A DNA stretch of 64,000 nucleotides from Phycisphaerae bacterium (lineage in GTDB: Bacteria; Planctomycetota; Phycisphaerae; JAJVII01): the NCBI GenBank assembly GCA_022072085.1, contig JAJVII010000049.1:36079-100078 (forward strand), in the 5' to 3' direction. A program made the position numbers and the translations under genes. Positions 25,056 through 33,998 of the stretch are shown here, piece after piece; within the stretch, counting starts at the first letter, position 1; each line of letters begins with the position of its first letter. A model generated the notes under the pieces. That model made no database searches. It was not told the origin of the DNA and saw only the letters and a program-made list of their open reading frames with translations.

Positions 25056-26165
25056 TCATCCGCCCGCCGGGCCGAGCTTGTCGCCGGCGTGCTTGAGGTG
25101 GCGGTCCATCCAACTCACCAGCAGCGCCCGTGTCTGGGCGGTCATCGCGTGGCCGTCGCCGAAGACGAAGAACGCGTGGTTGGCCTGGGCGTCCAGCAGG
25201 CGATAGAGTTCGGCCAGGTTCACGTGCAGGCCGACGCGCTGCGACTGGGCGGCGAAGTCGGTGTCGTTGATTGCGAAGACCTCCAGCAGCGGGCGCGGCG
25301 CGATCAAGGCCATCATCTCGTGGAAGTCGCATTCGACCCGCTCGCCGGCCAGCAGCCGCGGGCGAAGCTGCGGGAAGTAAACGTACCAGTGGTCTCGCGA
25401 CCAGTGCAGCGGCGCGGGGTTCTGGTTGATCGTCAGTCCCGCGCAGTGCGGGAACGCTGCCCGCACTCGGTCGTCGACGGCCGCCAGGAAGATCGTGTTA
25501 TGCCCGCCCAACGAGTGACCGGTGGCGCCGATCCGCCCGGCATCGACCTCTGGCAGCCCGCACAGCACGTCCAGCGCGATCCGGTTCTCGAAAGTACTCT
25601 TGCCGCAGGCGCTCCAGTTGGGGTGGCGGGCGTAAAACTCAGCCGTGTCGTAGGCCCGGGCGGTCTTTGGCCGCCGCGTCGCGCAGCAGAAGTGCTCCGG
25701 CGAGAGCGTCACGTAGCCTGCCCTGGCCAGCAGGCGGGCGAAGTCCTTGCCGTCGATCCGCCCGTTGCCGGGCTCGGGCTCGTCGGCAGAAGGCGGCAGG
25801 CCAAGCGTCTGGCGGGCGCCCCAGTTGGTCGTGCCGTGGATGCAGAGCACCGCAGGCCGACCGCCCGGGGGCGCGTCGCCCGCGGGGATTGCCAGGTAGG
25901 CGTGGGCCCGCTCGTCGGGCTCGACGAAGTAGCTGATCCGCCTGATCGCAAAACCCTCGGCGTCGGTCCACTCCTCGTGCACCCGCACGTCCAGGTCGTG
26001 TGGTCGTGGCGGCGCGGCCTCCATCCGCAAAAGGGCGAGGAATCGCTCGCGCACCTTCTCGCGTTTGGTCGCCCAGTCCGCCGGCGTATCGACGCCCGCC
26101 AGCAGATCGTCCCAGGGCGTGACTACCGGGTCCGGGGTCCAGTTGGGATGGCTCGGTTCGTTCAT
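25056..26165 (-). CDS. Alpha/beta hydrolase, dienelactone hydrolase or acetyl-esterase-like
   Basis: A cytosolic hydrolase of 369 residues. The nucleophile elbow is GHSLGG with Ser218, an oxyanion region is at VLCIHGTTNWG (about 107-115), and the catalytic His is probably in VFGDGHAMT near the C-terminus. The layout resembles acetyl xylan esterase-like proteins common in planctomycetes. AGGAGG lies before ATG 26165. It is divergent from the double-hydrolase gene at 26279, and the two may act on related esters. Substrate unknown. Confidence 0.75.
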   Translation of the reverse strand: MNEPSHPNWTPDPVVTPWDDLLAGVDTPADWATKREKVRERFLALLRMEAAPPRPHDLDVRVHEEWTDAEGFAIRRISYFVEPDERAHAYLAIPAGDAPPGGRPAVLCIHGTTNWGARQTLGLPPSADEPEPGNGRIDGKDFARLLARAGYVTLSPEHFCCATRRPKTARAYDTAEFYARHPNWSACGKSTFENRIALDVLCGLPEVDAGRIGATGHSLGGHNTIFLAAVDDRVRAAFPHCAGLTINQNPAPLHWSRDHWYVYFPQLRPRLLAGERVECDFHEMMALIAPRPLLEVFAINDTDFAAQSQRVGLHVNLAELYRLLDAQANHAFFVFGDGHAMTAQTRALLVSWMDRHLKHAGDKLGPAGG

Positions 26166-26222
26166 CGGTTCCTCCTGCCGCTGGTTTACCGCGTCGTCCG
26201 GATTCCTGCAATGAGGCATTGC

Positions 26223-26252
26223 TTGCATTGCCCGCGCGGCAGCGGTTAGTCT
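26223..26252 (+). promoter_or_regulatory. Promoter for the double-hydrolase gene
   Basis: TTGCAT at 26223-26228 and TAGTCT at 26247-26252 are 18 bases apart, giving a start near 26259, 20 bases before ATG 26279. It lies in the divergent gap with the esterase gene. Confidence 0.4.
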
Positions 26253-26278
26253 GGGCGCATCATCGCAAGGAGCACGCC

Positions 26279-28450
26279 ATGAGCGCTACCGCCGCGGAGA
26301 TTCGCCAGTCGCTGTCGGGCCTCGATCCCGTGGTCCTGCCCGCGTCGACTGACGGGAAGGCCATGTGGCCCGAGCAGGTTCGCCGCCGCATCCACGCCGC
26401 CAGCCGGCGAAACACCGCCGCCTGGGAACAGGTCAAGGATCGCGAGGCGTGGGAGAAGTTCCGCGACCAGCGGATTGCCGCGTTGCGCCGCTCGTTGGGG
26501 CCGAGGCCCGACCCGCCAGGCCGATTCGAAGTTCACATCGCCTCGACGCTGGACGGCGACGGCTACGTCGTGCAGAACATCTGCTACTGCCCGCGGCCGG
26601 GCGATCCGATCACGGCCAACCTCTACCTGCCCCAGCCGCAGCCGGCGGCGATGCCCGGCGCAGTCATCTGTCACAGCCACCACCGGCCCAAGACGCAGAA
26701 CGAGCTTCAGGACATCGGCATCACCTGGGCCCGGCTGGGGGCGGCGGTTATCGTCCCCGATCAGCCCGGCCACGGCGAGCGGGGCCAGCAGCCCTTCGGC
26801 GGGCGGCAGGACTACTACTTCCGCTACCAGCTCAACATGCAGCTCCACGTCGCGGGTCTGAGCCTGATGGGCTGGATGACCTGGGACCTCTCCCGCGCCG
26901 TGGATGTGCTGCTGGACCACGTTGGTGTCGATCCCGCGCGCGTCGCGATGCTCGGCGCGGTGGCTGGCGGCGGCGATCCGGTCGCGGTCACCGCGGCGTT
27001 CGATCCGCGCGTCACCTGCGTCGTGCCGTTCAACTTCGGCGGGCCGCAGCCGGAGACGCAATACCCGCTGCCCGAGGGCGTGGACGCGTTCAACTTCTGC
27101 GGCCGCGCCTATTTCGACGCGACGCGCAACCTGCCGCTGTCGGCCCGCGACGATTTCCTGCCGTGGGTCATCGTCGCGGCGGCGGCCCCGCGGCCGCTGG
27201 ATTACGCCCACGAGTTTGCGTGGGACCGCGAGCGCGACCCGGTCTGGCGGCGGCTGGGCGAGGTCTACGATCTCTACGGCGCCCGCGATCGGCTGGACGC
27301 GATGAACGGCTGGGGCCGCGTCACGCTTCGCCCGCCCGAGGCCAGCCACTGCACCAACATCGGACCGGCCCATCGCGAAAGACTCTACCCCTTTCTCCAG
27401 CGGTCGATCGGCCTGCCGACGCCGCAGAAGGAATCCGACACCCGCTACGAACCCGAGCAGCTCGTCTGCCTGCCGCCGCAGTTGAAGTCGAAGCTGCGGG
27501 CCAGGCCGATGCGGCTGATCGCCCGCGACCACGCCGCCGCCGGCTGTGAGCGACTGGACGGCGACGCCCTGCGGCAGCGATGGGCCGAACTGCTGGGCGG
27601 TGTCGAGCCGGCGGCGGTCCGCGTCGCGTCGCTGACGAGCGAGGCGCGCGGCCGCGTCACGGTCAGCCGAGCCGTGCTGGAAGTCGACGAGGGGTTGTCC
27701 GTGCCGCTGTTGCTGCTGGTTCCTGCCACCCCGGCCCCCGGCGTCGTGGTGACCGTGGCCCAGCAGGGCAAGGCCGCGCTTCTCGAGGCCCGGGCCGACG
27801 ACGTGGCGGCTCTGCTGGCGGCCGGGCTGGCCGTCTGCCTGCCGGACCTCCGCGGCACGGGCGAGACCGCCCCGGGCGACGACCGCTCGCGGTCGGGCAA
27901 GTCCACCGACCTGTCGCTGGACGAACTGATGCTCGGGACGACGGCGCTGGGCGGTCGGCTGGCGGACCTGCGGACGGTGCTCGCCTGGCTGCGGACGCGC
28001 GAGGACGTGGACGCGCGTCGGCTGGCCCTTTGGGGCGACTCGCTGGCGCCGACGAACGCAGCCGACCTGGTCGATCCGCCGCAGCCGGGCGATCGCGACG
28101 AACGCTCGGGCCAGGCTCCGCCGCCGCAGCCGGCGCAGGCAGAGCCGCTGGGCGGGTTGCTGGCGCTGCTGGGGGCGTTGTTCGAGGCGGACGCGGGGGT
28201 CGTGCTCTCGCGGCGCGGGCTGACGAACTTCGCGACGCTGCTGGACACGCCCTACGCCCACCTGCCGCACGACGTGATCGTGCCCGGCGTGCTCCAGGCG
28301 GGCGACGTCGCGGGCCTGGTCGTCGCGCTGGGCGATCGCCGCGTGCTGGTCGAGGGCGCCGTCAACGCCCGCAACATCGAGGTGACCCCGCTGACCGGCC
28401 AGCCCCCCTCGACCTGGCTGATCCACGCGATGAACGCGGCGGCTGAGTGA
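26279..28450 (+). CDS. Tandem double alpha/beta-hydrolase-like protein
   Basis: This 723-residue product contains two alpha/beta-hydrolase-like halves. The first (about 60-370) has AVICHSHHRPKTQNE and VPDQPGHGERGQQ, but the nucleophile elbow reads MLGAVAGGGDP, with Val-Ala where relatives have Ser, so this half is probably catalytically dead. The second (about 440-720) has VCLPDLRGTGET and an elbow LALWGDSLAP with a serine present; its catalytic His is not obvious. No signal peptide. ATG 26279 has AAGGAG upstream. Related two-domain proteins are common in planctomycetes. Substrate unknown. Confidence 0.68.
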   Translation: MSATAAEIRQSLSGLDPVVLPASTDGKAMWPEQVRRRIHAASRRNTAAWEQVKDREAWEKFRDQRIAALRRSLGPRPDPPGRFEVHIASTLDGDGYVVQNICYCPRPGDPITANLYLPQPQPAAMPGAVICHSHHRPKTQNELQDIGITWARLGAAVIVPDQPGHGERGQQPFGGRQDYYFRYQLNMQLHVAGLSLMGWMTWDLSRAVDVLLDHVGVDPARVAMLGAVAGGGDPVAVTAAFDPRVTCVVPFNFGGPQPETQYPLPEGVDAFNFCGRAYFDATRNLPLSARDDFLPWVIVAAAAPRPLDYAHEFAWDRERDPVWRRLGEVYDLYGARDRLDAMNGWGRVTLRPPEASHCTNIGPAHRERLYPFLQRSIGLPTPQKESDTRYEPEQLVCLPPQLKSKLRARPMRLIARDHAAAGCERLDGDALRQRWAELLGGVEPAAVRVASLTSEARGRVTVSRAVLEVDEGLSVPLLLLVPATPAPGVVVTVAQQGKAALLEARADDVAALLAAGLAVCLPDLRGTGETAPGDDRSRSGKSTDLSLDELMLGTTALGGRLADLRTVLAWLRTREDVDARRLALWGDSLAPTNAADLVDPPQPGDRDERSGQAPPPQPAQAEPLGGLLALLGALFEADAGVVLSRRGLTNFATLLDTPYAHLPHDVIVPGVLQAGDVAGLVVALGDRRVLVEGAVNARNIEVTPLTGQPPSTWLIHAMNAAAE

Positions 28451-28465
28451 CGCGGGGCCCTGCGG

Positions 28466-28978
28466 TCACTCCGGCACGCCGAGCAGCGCGGCGACGCCTT
28501 TCCAGGCCTGCTGCCGCGTGGCCTCGAACCGGTCGGCGTCGTCCTGCTTGCCGCTCTTGAGGCAGGTCGCCAACTGCTGGCTCTGGCGGATCAGCAGATC
28601 ATACAGCCCGACAATCTGGGCGACGGCCTTGTGGTCGTCGTCATCCAGGCCGGGCAGTCGGCCGACGGCGGCCATTCGGTTGCGGCCGGTCTTCAGCAGC
28701 GGGTCGATGACGGCCAGCAGGTCCTGGACCTCCTTGACGGTGTAGAGGTCCTCCTCGCTTGCGTCGGCGAGCATCCCCAGCGTCAGGTAGGACTGGTAGA
28801 GGTTGGCGGCCGCCAGGCTGCCGACCGTCTGGAGCAACTGCGTCCGCACGTCGGTTGTGTCGGGCTGAGAGGTGGGCGGCGAGACAGGGGTTTCCGCCGC
28901 GGCCAGGGCCGGCGCTGCGGCTGCAAGCATCAGACCCGACAAGCACCACGGGAGCGTGCGAGGCAATATTCCGGGCAT
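28466..28978 (-). CDS. Hypothetical exported helical protein
   Basis: No family recognised. The 170-residue product has a signal peptide (about 1-27, ending PALAAAE), a short Pro/Thr/Ser linker, and then an all-helical domain with heptad-like spacing (LLQTVGSLAAANLYQSYLTL, VQDLLAVIDPLLKTG, IVGLYDLLIRQSQQL). It is likely periplasmic. It converges with the double-hydrolase gene, 15 bases away. Confidence 0.6.
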   Translation of the reverse strand: MPGILPRTLPWCLSGLMLAAAAPALAAAETPVSPPTSQPDTTDVRTQLLQTVGSLAAANLYQSYLTLGMLADASEEDLYTVKEVQDLLAVIDPLLKTGRNRMAAVGRLPGLDDDDHKAVAQIVGLYDLLIRQSQQLATCLKSGKQDDADRFEATRQQAWKGVAALLGVPE

Positions 28979-29071
28979 GGCTGACCTCGTGTTGGCGGAA
29001 TGGAAGCGGGCCGGTCCAGCGACCGGCCCGGAAAGCCTGCTCCTCTGAATTATCGTGCGATGCGGAGCGAC

Positions 29072-29596
29072 TCAGAGCGGCGTGTTGCCGCCCGAGGGGG
29101 CGCCGCTGCCGGCGGGCCTCTGTCCGCCACTGCGATGCCCGAAACGCCCGCCCACGCCGCCCGAGCCAGTCTGGGTGCGGGGCGTGCCCTTGTCCTTGTC
29201 AACTCCGGGCGCCTTGTCGCCGTCATTCGACTGGCCATGCGGGCCCCCTTGGCCGAAACCCTTGCCTCGCGGATGTTGGAAATTGCCCTGGCCCAGCCCG
29301 CCGCGATGGTTTCTCCTGGCGAATCGTTTGGCCGCGTGCAGCTTGTGAATCCGGTCGGCCAGGGCTGTGCCCCTGATTCCCTGGTGGGTCCAGGCCTTGA
29401 CGCAGTCGCCGACGCCCTGGTTCAGCGCCCCGGCTGCCTTCTGAGTCTGGCCAACTCCAGCCTTGGCAGTGTCCCTGGCAGCCCCGGCCCAGCGGCCATG
29501 TCCGCCCGCGGCGCCCTGATCGGCCTCTGCCGGGCTGGCCCAGGCGATCAGGACAGCCGATAGCAACGCACCCGCCAAGCGCCCTGCTGACTTCAT
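29072..29596 (-). CDS. Hypothetical exported Gly/His-rich protein
   Basis: No family recognised. The 174-residue product has a signal peptide (about 1-26, ending SPAEA). The mature part is low in hydrophobics and rich in Gly, Gln, His and Arg, especially after residue 95, so it is probably disordered outside the cytoplasm. ATG 29596 is preceded by AGGAG on the minus strand. It has a good promoter in an AT-rich patch (29675-29703), and so is not part of the MBOAT operon. Confidence 0.6.
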   Translation of the reverse strand: MKSAGRLAGALLSAVLIAWASPAEADQGAAGGHGRWAGAARDTAKAGVGQTQKAAGALNQGVGDCVKAWTHQGIRGTALADRIHKLHAAKRFARRNHRGGLGQGNFQHPRGKGFGQGGPHGQSNDGDKAPGVDKDKGTPRTQTGSGGVGGRFGHRSGGQRPAGSGAPSGGNTPL

Positions 29597-29674
29597 GGGA
29601 TTCTCCTGCATTTCCAAAGTGTTGAAACCGTCCGCGGCCGCCAGGCCGCCGGGAACCCGCCCGACACGGAGAAT

Positions 29675-29703
29675 ATTGTACTAATGTCTACATAACAAGA
29701 CAA
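29675..29703 (-). promoter_or_regulatory. Promoter for the Gly/His-rich protein
   Basis: On the minus strand, TTGTCT (29698-29703) and TACAAT (29675-29680) are 17 bases apart, within an AT-rich stretch that stands out from the GC-rich surroundings. The leader would be about 70 bases. Confidence 0.6.
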
Positions 29704-29730
29704 GGGGGCGTTTCGGCATTGGCCGGTCCG

Positions 29731-30915
29731 TCAGCCGATGTTCACGCAGACCAGCTTGGCCAGCAGGCGGAGGGCCCCGCCGAGTCCGCCGGATTTCTCG
29801 GTGACGATGAACGCGTAGCTGCTGATCACGAACAGCATTGTCATGGCGATCCACAGCGGCCGCAAGACGGGGCGGTCGGGCCAGCGCCAGTTCCATCGCC
29901 GCTTCAGCCGCGTCCAGGCGACCCAGGCCGACACGCCGGCGGCGTGGTAGAGGCCCCAGCCCAGCCAGTTCGGCGAGGCGCCGTGCCAGACGCCGATGGC
30001 CGTGAACGTGGCGAGCACCGCCAGCCAGGGGCTGCGCGCCAGGCCGATGATCGGCAGGTAGATGTAGTGCATGCACCAGCCCGAGAGGGTCATGTGCCAG
30101 CGTTTCCAGAAGTTGCCGATGGTCGGGGCCAGGAAGGGGAAGTTGAAGTTCTCCATGATGCCCAGCCCGAACAGCCGGGCCCCGCCGATGGCGATGTCCG
30201 CGTAGCCCGCGAAGTTGAAGTAGGCATAGAGGAACGCCCAGCCCAGCCGCCACCACGGCGTCAGCGGCGTCAGCAGGCGGAGGTTGACCAGCATCGGGTG
30301 AATCTCGATGTGCTCCAGCCAGTAGCCCGCGATCAACTCGCCCAGCACGAATGTCTTAATCAGTCCGACGATGATCCGCGTCAGGCCGCTGACGGCCAGG
30401 CTGCCGTTGAACCGTTCCCGCGCGTTGGCGACGAAATGGTCCAGCCGTTCGATTGGGCCGGCCGGGTAGATCGGCAACAGGAGCATGTAGAGCAGGAAGC
30501 GATCCAGCCGGATGTCGGCGAAATGCCCGTGCCACGACTCGATTGCGAAGTGGATCAGCTTGAAGGTGAAGTAGGAGATGCCCAGCGGCAGCCACCAGTG
30601 GCGGATGGGGCCGACCAGCCCCATGGCCGCCAGCGTCTGCGGCAGATACTTGAACGCCGCCAGGCAGCCCAGCAGCGTGCAGATCAGGGCGGCCAGGACG
30701 CGGCCGGCACGCCGCCGCCCCGGCGCCAGCCCCCGCGCGGCGAAGAAAAAGACGAGCGTCCACGCGATCAGCATCGCCACCGAACCGGCGTCGACGGTCA
30801 GCAGGTAGCCGGCCGACGTCAGCGACAGGAACGCCGCTCGCCAGCGGACCGGCAGCAGCCAGTAGACGACTGCCGATCCGAACAGGACGATCCAGAATGT
30901 CGCAGTGGCGACCAT
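29731..30915 (-). CDS. MBOAT-family O-acyltransferase, DltB/AlgI-like
   Basis: A polytopic membrane acyltransferase that would pass an acyl group from an intracellular carrier across the membrane to an extracytoplasmic acceptor. The 394-residue product has at least nine hydrophobic segments. MBOAT signatures are YFNFAGYADIAIGGARLFG (about 232-250), FWKRWHMTLSGW with His274 and GVWHGASPNW with the presumed catalytic His311. It is the last gene of a five-gene operon with a ligase, a carrier protein, an SGNH protein and a microprotein, and starts 6 bases after the microprotein stop. This matches DltB of Dlt systems better than AlgI, because a dedicated ligase and carrier are present. Confidence 0.88.
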   Translation of the reverse strand: MVATATFWIVLFGSAVVYWLLPVRWRAAFLSLTSAGYLLTVDAGSVAMLIAWTLVFFFAARGLAPGRRRAGRVLAALICTLLGCLAAFKYLPQTLAAMGLVGPIRHWWLPLGISYFTFKLIHFAIESWHGHFADIRLDRFLLYMLLLPIYPAGPIERLDHFVANARERFNGSLAVSGLTRIIVGLIKTFVLGELIAGYWLEHIEIHPMLVNLRLLTPLTPWWRLGWAFLYAYFNFAGYADIAIGGARLFGLGIMENFNFPFLAPTIGNFWKRWHMTLSGWCMHYIYLPIIGLARSPWLAVLATFTAIGVWHGASPNWLGWGLYHAAGVSAWVAWTRLKRRWNWRWPDRPVLRPLWIAMTMLFVISSYAFIVTEKSGGLGGALRLLAKLVCVNIG

Positions 30916-30921
30916 CGGACC

Positions 30922-31050
30922 TCAGAAGCCGACGTAGCGGAAAACCTGGGCGCCGACCTCGGTGCCGTAGATGCGGAGGATTGCCAGCAGCAGGCCGGCG
31001 CCCAGCACCAGGGCCTGGATCGCAATGCCCAGCAGGCGGAATGCCTTCAC
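30922..31050 (-). CDS. DltX-like 42-residue membrane microprotein
   Basis: A GTG-started frame of 42 codons with AAGGAG 8 bases upstream. Its GTG overlaps the TGA of the SGNH gene (GTGA), and the MBOAT gene starts 6 bases after its stop. The product has a basic start (KAFR), one membrane helix at about 7-25, and a C-terminus FRYVGF. I recall that DltX, the small protein of Gram-positive dlt operons, ends in FxYxxF and uses the tyrosine as an acyl relay; this end fits that motif exactly (Tyr39). By that reading it would accept the acyl group from MBOAT and hand it to the SGNH protein. It is too short for usual gene callers. Confidence 0.8.
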   Translation of the reverse strand: MKAFRLLGIAIQALVLGAGLLLAILRIYGTEVGAQVFRYVGF

Positions 31051-32165
31051 GGCTTGGTCTCCTTGTCGATGTTGGCCAACAGCGGGATGAGCCGATCGGC
31101 CAGTGCTGCCTGGTAACGCTTCATCGCGTCAGCGCGGCCCAGGTGGAACCAGTCGACAAAGTCGTCAGCCGTCAGGCCGGCCGCTTCGGCCAGGTCCCAG
31201 CGCGGCGCGCCGATTCGTTGGGCCATCGCGGCGAGTTGCGCGTCGAAGAGAGCGAACGTCTCGGGGTTGTCGTCGCGGATCAGCGGCTGGATCGGTCCGA
31301 AGTTGAGCACGATTCGCATCCGCCGGTGCGCGGCCAGCCAGCCGAGATGCTGCTCCAGAGAGGCGAAGGAATCCGGCGCGAGGCGGGCGTATTGGGACAA
31401 CCATCTGCGGGCGTCCCGGCGGTAGAAGTCCCACATCGCGGGGTTCCACGCGGGCTGGCCGATGAAGTGATGCCTGAGGGGGCGGCGCGGACCGGTCACG
31501 AAGTTGGCCAGGCAGATGACGCGGGCGGAAACGAAATCGCTATGGTCCAGGAACCAGACCCCGAAGCGGCGGGGCAGGGCGATGCCGGCGCGCGACGCCT
31601 CATCGTCCAGCAGCAGCGAGTCGAGCCCGAGTCGCGGCTGGCGCAGAAAGCGGCGGTAATGATCCCGGTCGCGGCACATTGTCATCGGGCCCACCGTCAC
31701 CACGGCAATGGCGGGGGCTCCGGGCGGACACTGCTCGGCCAGTGCTGTCATCTCGTAGTAGCTCAGATCGCCAGCCGTCAGGTCGTAGACGCGGACGCTT
31801 CGCCCCGCGCGGGCGCTCAGCGCGTCGGCAAGTTCCCGCGGGTCCCAGAGCGATTCGCGGAGGTTGCTCGTCCCCAGCAGGAGGACCGTCGCGTCGCCGC
31901 TGCGATCCTGCGAGAGTTGCATCGCACGCGCCGTCAGCAGGCCATACTCGTCGCCGTTGGCGGCCATCAGGTAGCCGGGGTCGATGCGCGCCAGGTGTGC
32001 GGGCGTGATTGTCACGCAGGCCAGCAGCAACAACAGCGGAGCGATGACCAGCGTTCCGACCAGTCCGGCCAGCGACGGCTGCGTCAGGCCGATCCAGAAC
32101 TCGCGGGCACCCCGGCGGAGTCTCGACGAGACCTGCGGAGTCGGTGTTGCGTCGGGCAGATTCAT
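31047..32165 (-). CDS. Membrane-anchored SGNH-type protein, DltD-like position
   Basis: One N-terminal membrane helix (about 34-52) anchors a 320-residue domain that should face outward. Ser100 in LLLGTSNLRES is the block I serine and DWFHLG gives Asp338 and His341, the DXXH of block V, so the catalytic triad of an SGNH hydrolase or acyltransferase is present. DltD and AlgJ/AlgX carry the same type of triad and complete transfer to the polymer. Overall similarity to DltD is not obvious beyond layout. Its start overlaps the carrier gene stop (ATGA) and its stop overlaps the microprotein start. Product 372 residues. Confidence 0.75.
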   Translation of the reverse strand: MNLPDATPTPQVSSRLRRGAREFWIGLTQPSLAGLVGTLVIAPLLLLLACVTITPAHLARIDPGYLMAANGDEYGLLTARAMQLSQDRSGDATVLLLGTSNLRESLWDPRELADALSARAGRSVRVYDLTAGDLSYYEMTALAEQCPPGAPAIAVVTVGPMTMCRDRDHYRRFLRQPRLGLDSLLLDDEASRAGIALPRRFGVWFLDHSDFVSARVICLANFVTGPRRPLRHHFIGQPAWNPAMWDFYRRDARRWLSQYARLAPDSFASLEQHLGWLAAHRRMRIVLNFGPIQPLIRDDNPETFALFDAQLAAMAQRIGAPRWDLAEAAGLTADDFVDWFHLGRADAMKRYQAALADRLIPLLANIDKETKP

Positions 32166-32419
32166 GCCTGCGGACCCTTGGACCGGCAGAAGGCGAGGAT
32201 CCTTGCGACCGAGTCGAGGTTGTCAAGCCGGACCTCGCCTGGCCGGATGCGGAAGCCCCCGCTTCTTTCGAGGAACGCGACCAGGTCGACCAGTGCGAAC
32301 GAGTCGATTACGCCGCTGCTGATCAGCGGGGCGTCATCGTCGGGCAGGCGGGCCATGTCGGCGCGAAGCACATCCCGCAGGTAGGCCCGCAGCGAGTTGC
32401 TGTCGATCGGCGTCGTCAT
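32162..32419 (-). CDS. Acyl carrier protein, DltC-like
   Basis: An 85-residue acidic helical protein with LISSGVIDSFALVDLVAFLE; Ser40 in the DSF motif is the expected 4-phosphopantetheine site. DSF rather than DSL at this site is also typical of DltC. The ATG overlaps the TGA of the ligase gene and the TGA overlaps the SGNH ATG, so it is locked into the operon. It would receive an acyl adenylate product from the neighbouring ligase as a thioester. No phosphopantetheinyl transferase is in the window. Confidence 0.85.
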   Translation of the reverse strand: MTTPIDSNSLRAYLRDVLRADMARLPDDDAPLISSGVIDSFALVDLVAFLERSGGFRIRPGEVRLDNLDSVARILAFCRSKGPQA

Positions 32420-33990
32420 GGTTTCCCCTCCCGGGCCCGGCAGGCCTCGATGACCGTCCAGCGGTCCGGCTTGCCGTTGGGCGACTGCGGCATCGGCCAG
32501 TCCCAGACGTGGAATCGGCGCGGGACCATCTCGGGCGAAAGGTTCCCGCGGCACCAGGCGGACAGGGCGGCTTCGTCCACCGGTTGGCCGTTGCCCGGGC
32601 CGACGGCCACGTGGACGACCTGGCCCATCCTCTCGTCCGGGGCGCCGAACGCCACCGCCTCGCCCACCAGCCCGCTGCGGTGCAGGGCGTCCTCCACCTG
32701 TGTCGGGCTGATTCGAACGCCCGCGCACTTGATCAGCGAATCCCGCCGTCCCACAAACCAGAACACGCCGTCGCGATCGCGGCGGACAATATCGCCGGAG
32801 TGGAACACCGCTTCGTCCCCGATCAGCGGGCGCAGGTGCGGATTGGGCTTGAACTTCTCGGCTGTTGCGGCCGGGTTGTTCCAGTAGCCCGGCCCGTTGA
32901 TCGGCCCGCGCTGGATCAACTCGCCTTCCTCGTCCGGCCCGCAGAGCCCGCGGTCGGGGTCCACCACGAACAGTTCCACGTTCGGATGCGGCAGGCCCAT
33001 CGCCCCCATCTTGGCGAGAAACATCCTGCTCGGCAGGCAGGTCGTCGTGATCACCTCGGTGATCCCGAAGCCCAGGAAGACCGCCACTCCGCGGCGGGCG
33101 AACATCTCCCCCATCGCCTCCAGCACGTTTGGGGGCAGGGCCCCGCCGCCGTTGGCCGCCAGGCGGAGGTCGGGCATCTCCCGCGGCTCGTCCATCAGGT
33201 AGCGGATCAGCGGCACCCAAACCACCGGCGTGGTATGGACGATGGTCACGCTCTGGCGGACCGCGGCGTCAACGATCTCTGCGGGCAGCATCACGCGGTG
33301 CATTACCACGGTCCCGCCACTGCGGAACATCCAGAAGACCTGATTGATCGCCAGGCTGAAGCTCAGCGGGTTGAGCAGCAGCAGGCGGTCGCCCGGATTG
33401 GCGGGGCGGTTGGAGGCGAACGCGTCGGAGGCGGCGATCCAGTTGCCGTGGGTCAGCATCACGCCCTTGGGCTGGCCCGTGGAACCGGAGGTGTAGATGA
33501 TGCTGGCCAGGTCGCGAGGCCCGACGGCGACCGTCGGCGCGGGTGCGTATGCCTCGTCGGATTGCAGCGTGGCCATCCGCTCGTGAGCCGGAGGCGTTCC
33601 GCGGACCAGGACCGCGGACAGGCAGGGGGACAACTCACCGGCCGCCAACTCCGCCGCTCGCTCGGGCTCAGCCAGCAGGACCTTCATCCGGCAATCGCCG
33701 ACGGCATGCACGAGCTGGTCAAGCGTCTGTCGCGGGTGAATGTTGACGAAGACCGCTCCCAGCCGCAGGACCGCCAGCATCCCGACCAGTTCGTCGACGC
33801 TCTTGCTCAGGTGGACGCCGACGCGATCGCCGCGGCGGACGCCCAGTGCGTGCAGCCGGGCGGCCTGCGTCTCGACGCGGCTGACCAGTTGGCCATAGCT
33901 GACAGTCAGATTGCCGTCAATAATGGCCGGTGCGTCGGGGGTGACAAGGGCCCGCGCACCGATCATGTCATGTATTGAGCCGGGAGGCAT
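32416..33990 (-). CDS. AMP-forming acyl ligase, DltA-like position
   Basis: An ANL-superfamily enzyme of 524 residues that would adenylate a carboxylic acid and load it on the adjacent carrier. Core motifs are A3 IIYTSGSTGQPKG at about 164-176, A5 GFGITE at 307-312, A7 HSGD at 397-400, the A8 hinge FVGRRDSLIKCAG at about 412-424, and the A10 lysine in PNGKPDR (Lys507). The A8 sequence looks more like acyl-CoA ligase-type enzymes than classical DltA, so the substrate need not be D-alanine. It is the first gene of the operon, with a promoter placing transcription start at its ATG. Confidence 0.87.
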   Translation of the reverse strand: MPPGSIHDMIGARALVTPDAPAIIDGNLTVSYGQLVSRVETQAARLHALGVRRGDRVGVHLSKSVDELVGMLAVLRLGAVFVNIHPRQTLDQLVHAVGDCRMKVLLAEPERAAELAAGELSPCLSAVLVRGTPPAHERMATLQSDEAYAPAPTVAVGPRDLASIIYTSGSTGQPKGVMLTHGNWIAASDAFASNRPANPGDRLLLLNPLSFSLAINQVFWMFRSGGTVVMHRVMLPAEIVDAAVRQSVTIVHTTPVVWVPLIRYLMDEPREMPDLRLAANGGGALPPNVLEAMGEMFARRGVAVFLGFGITEVITTTCLPSRMFLAKMGAMGLPHPNVELFVVDPDRGLCGPDEEGELIQRGPINGPGYWNNPAATAEKFKPNPHLRPLIGDEAVFHSGDIVRRDRDGVFWFVGRRDSLIKCAGVRISPTQVEDALHRSGLVGEAVAFGAPDERMGQVVHVAVGPGNGQPVDEAALSAWCRGNLSPEMVPRRFHVWDWPMPQSPNGKPDRWTVIEACRAREGKP

Positions 33991-33998
33991 GGTCGGCC

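Noticed and set aside
26246..28426. 726-codon minus-strand frame opposite the double hydrolase
   Set aside because: Same antisense artefact; no start with a ribosome site and no protein-like features.
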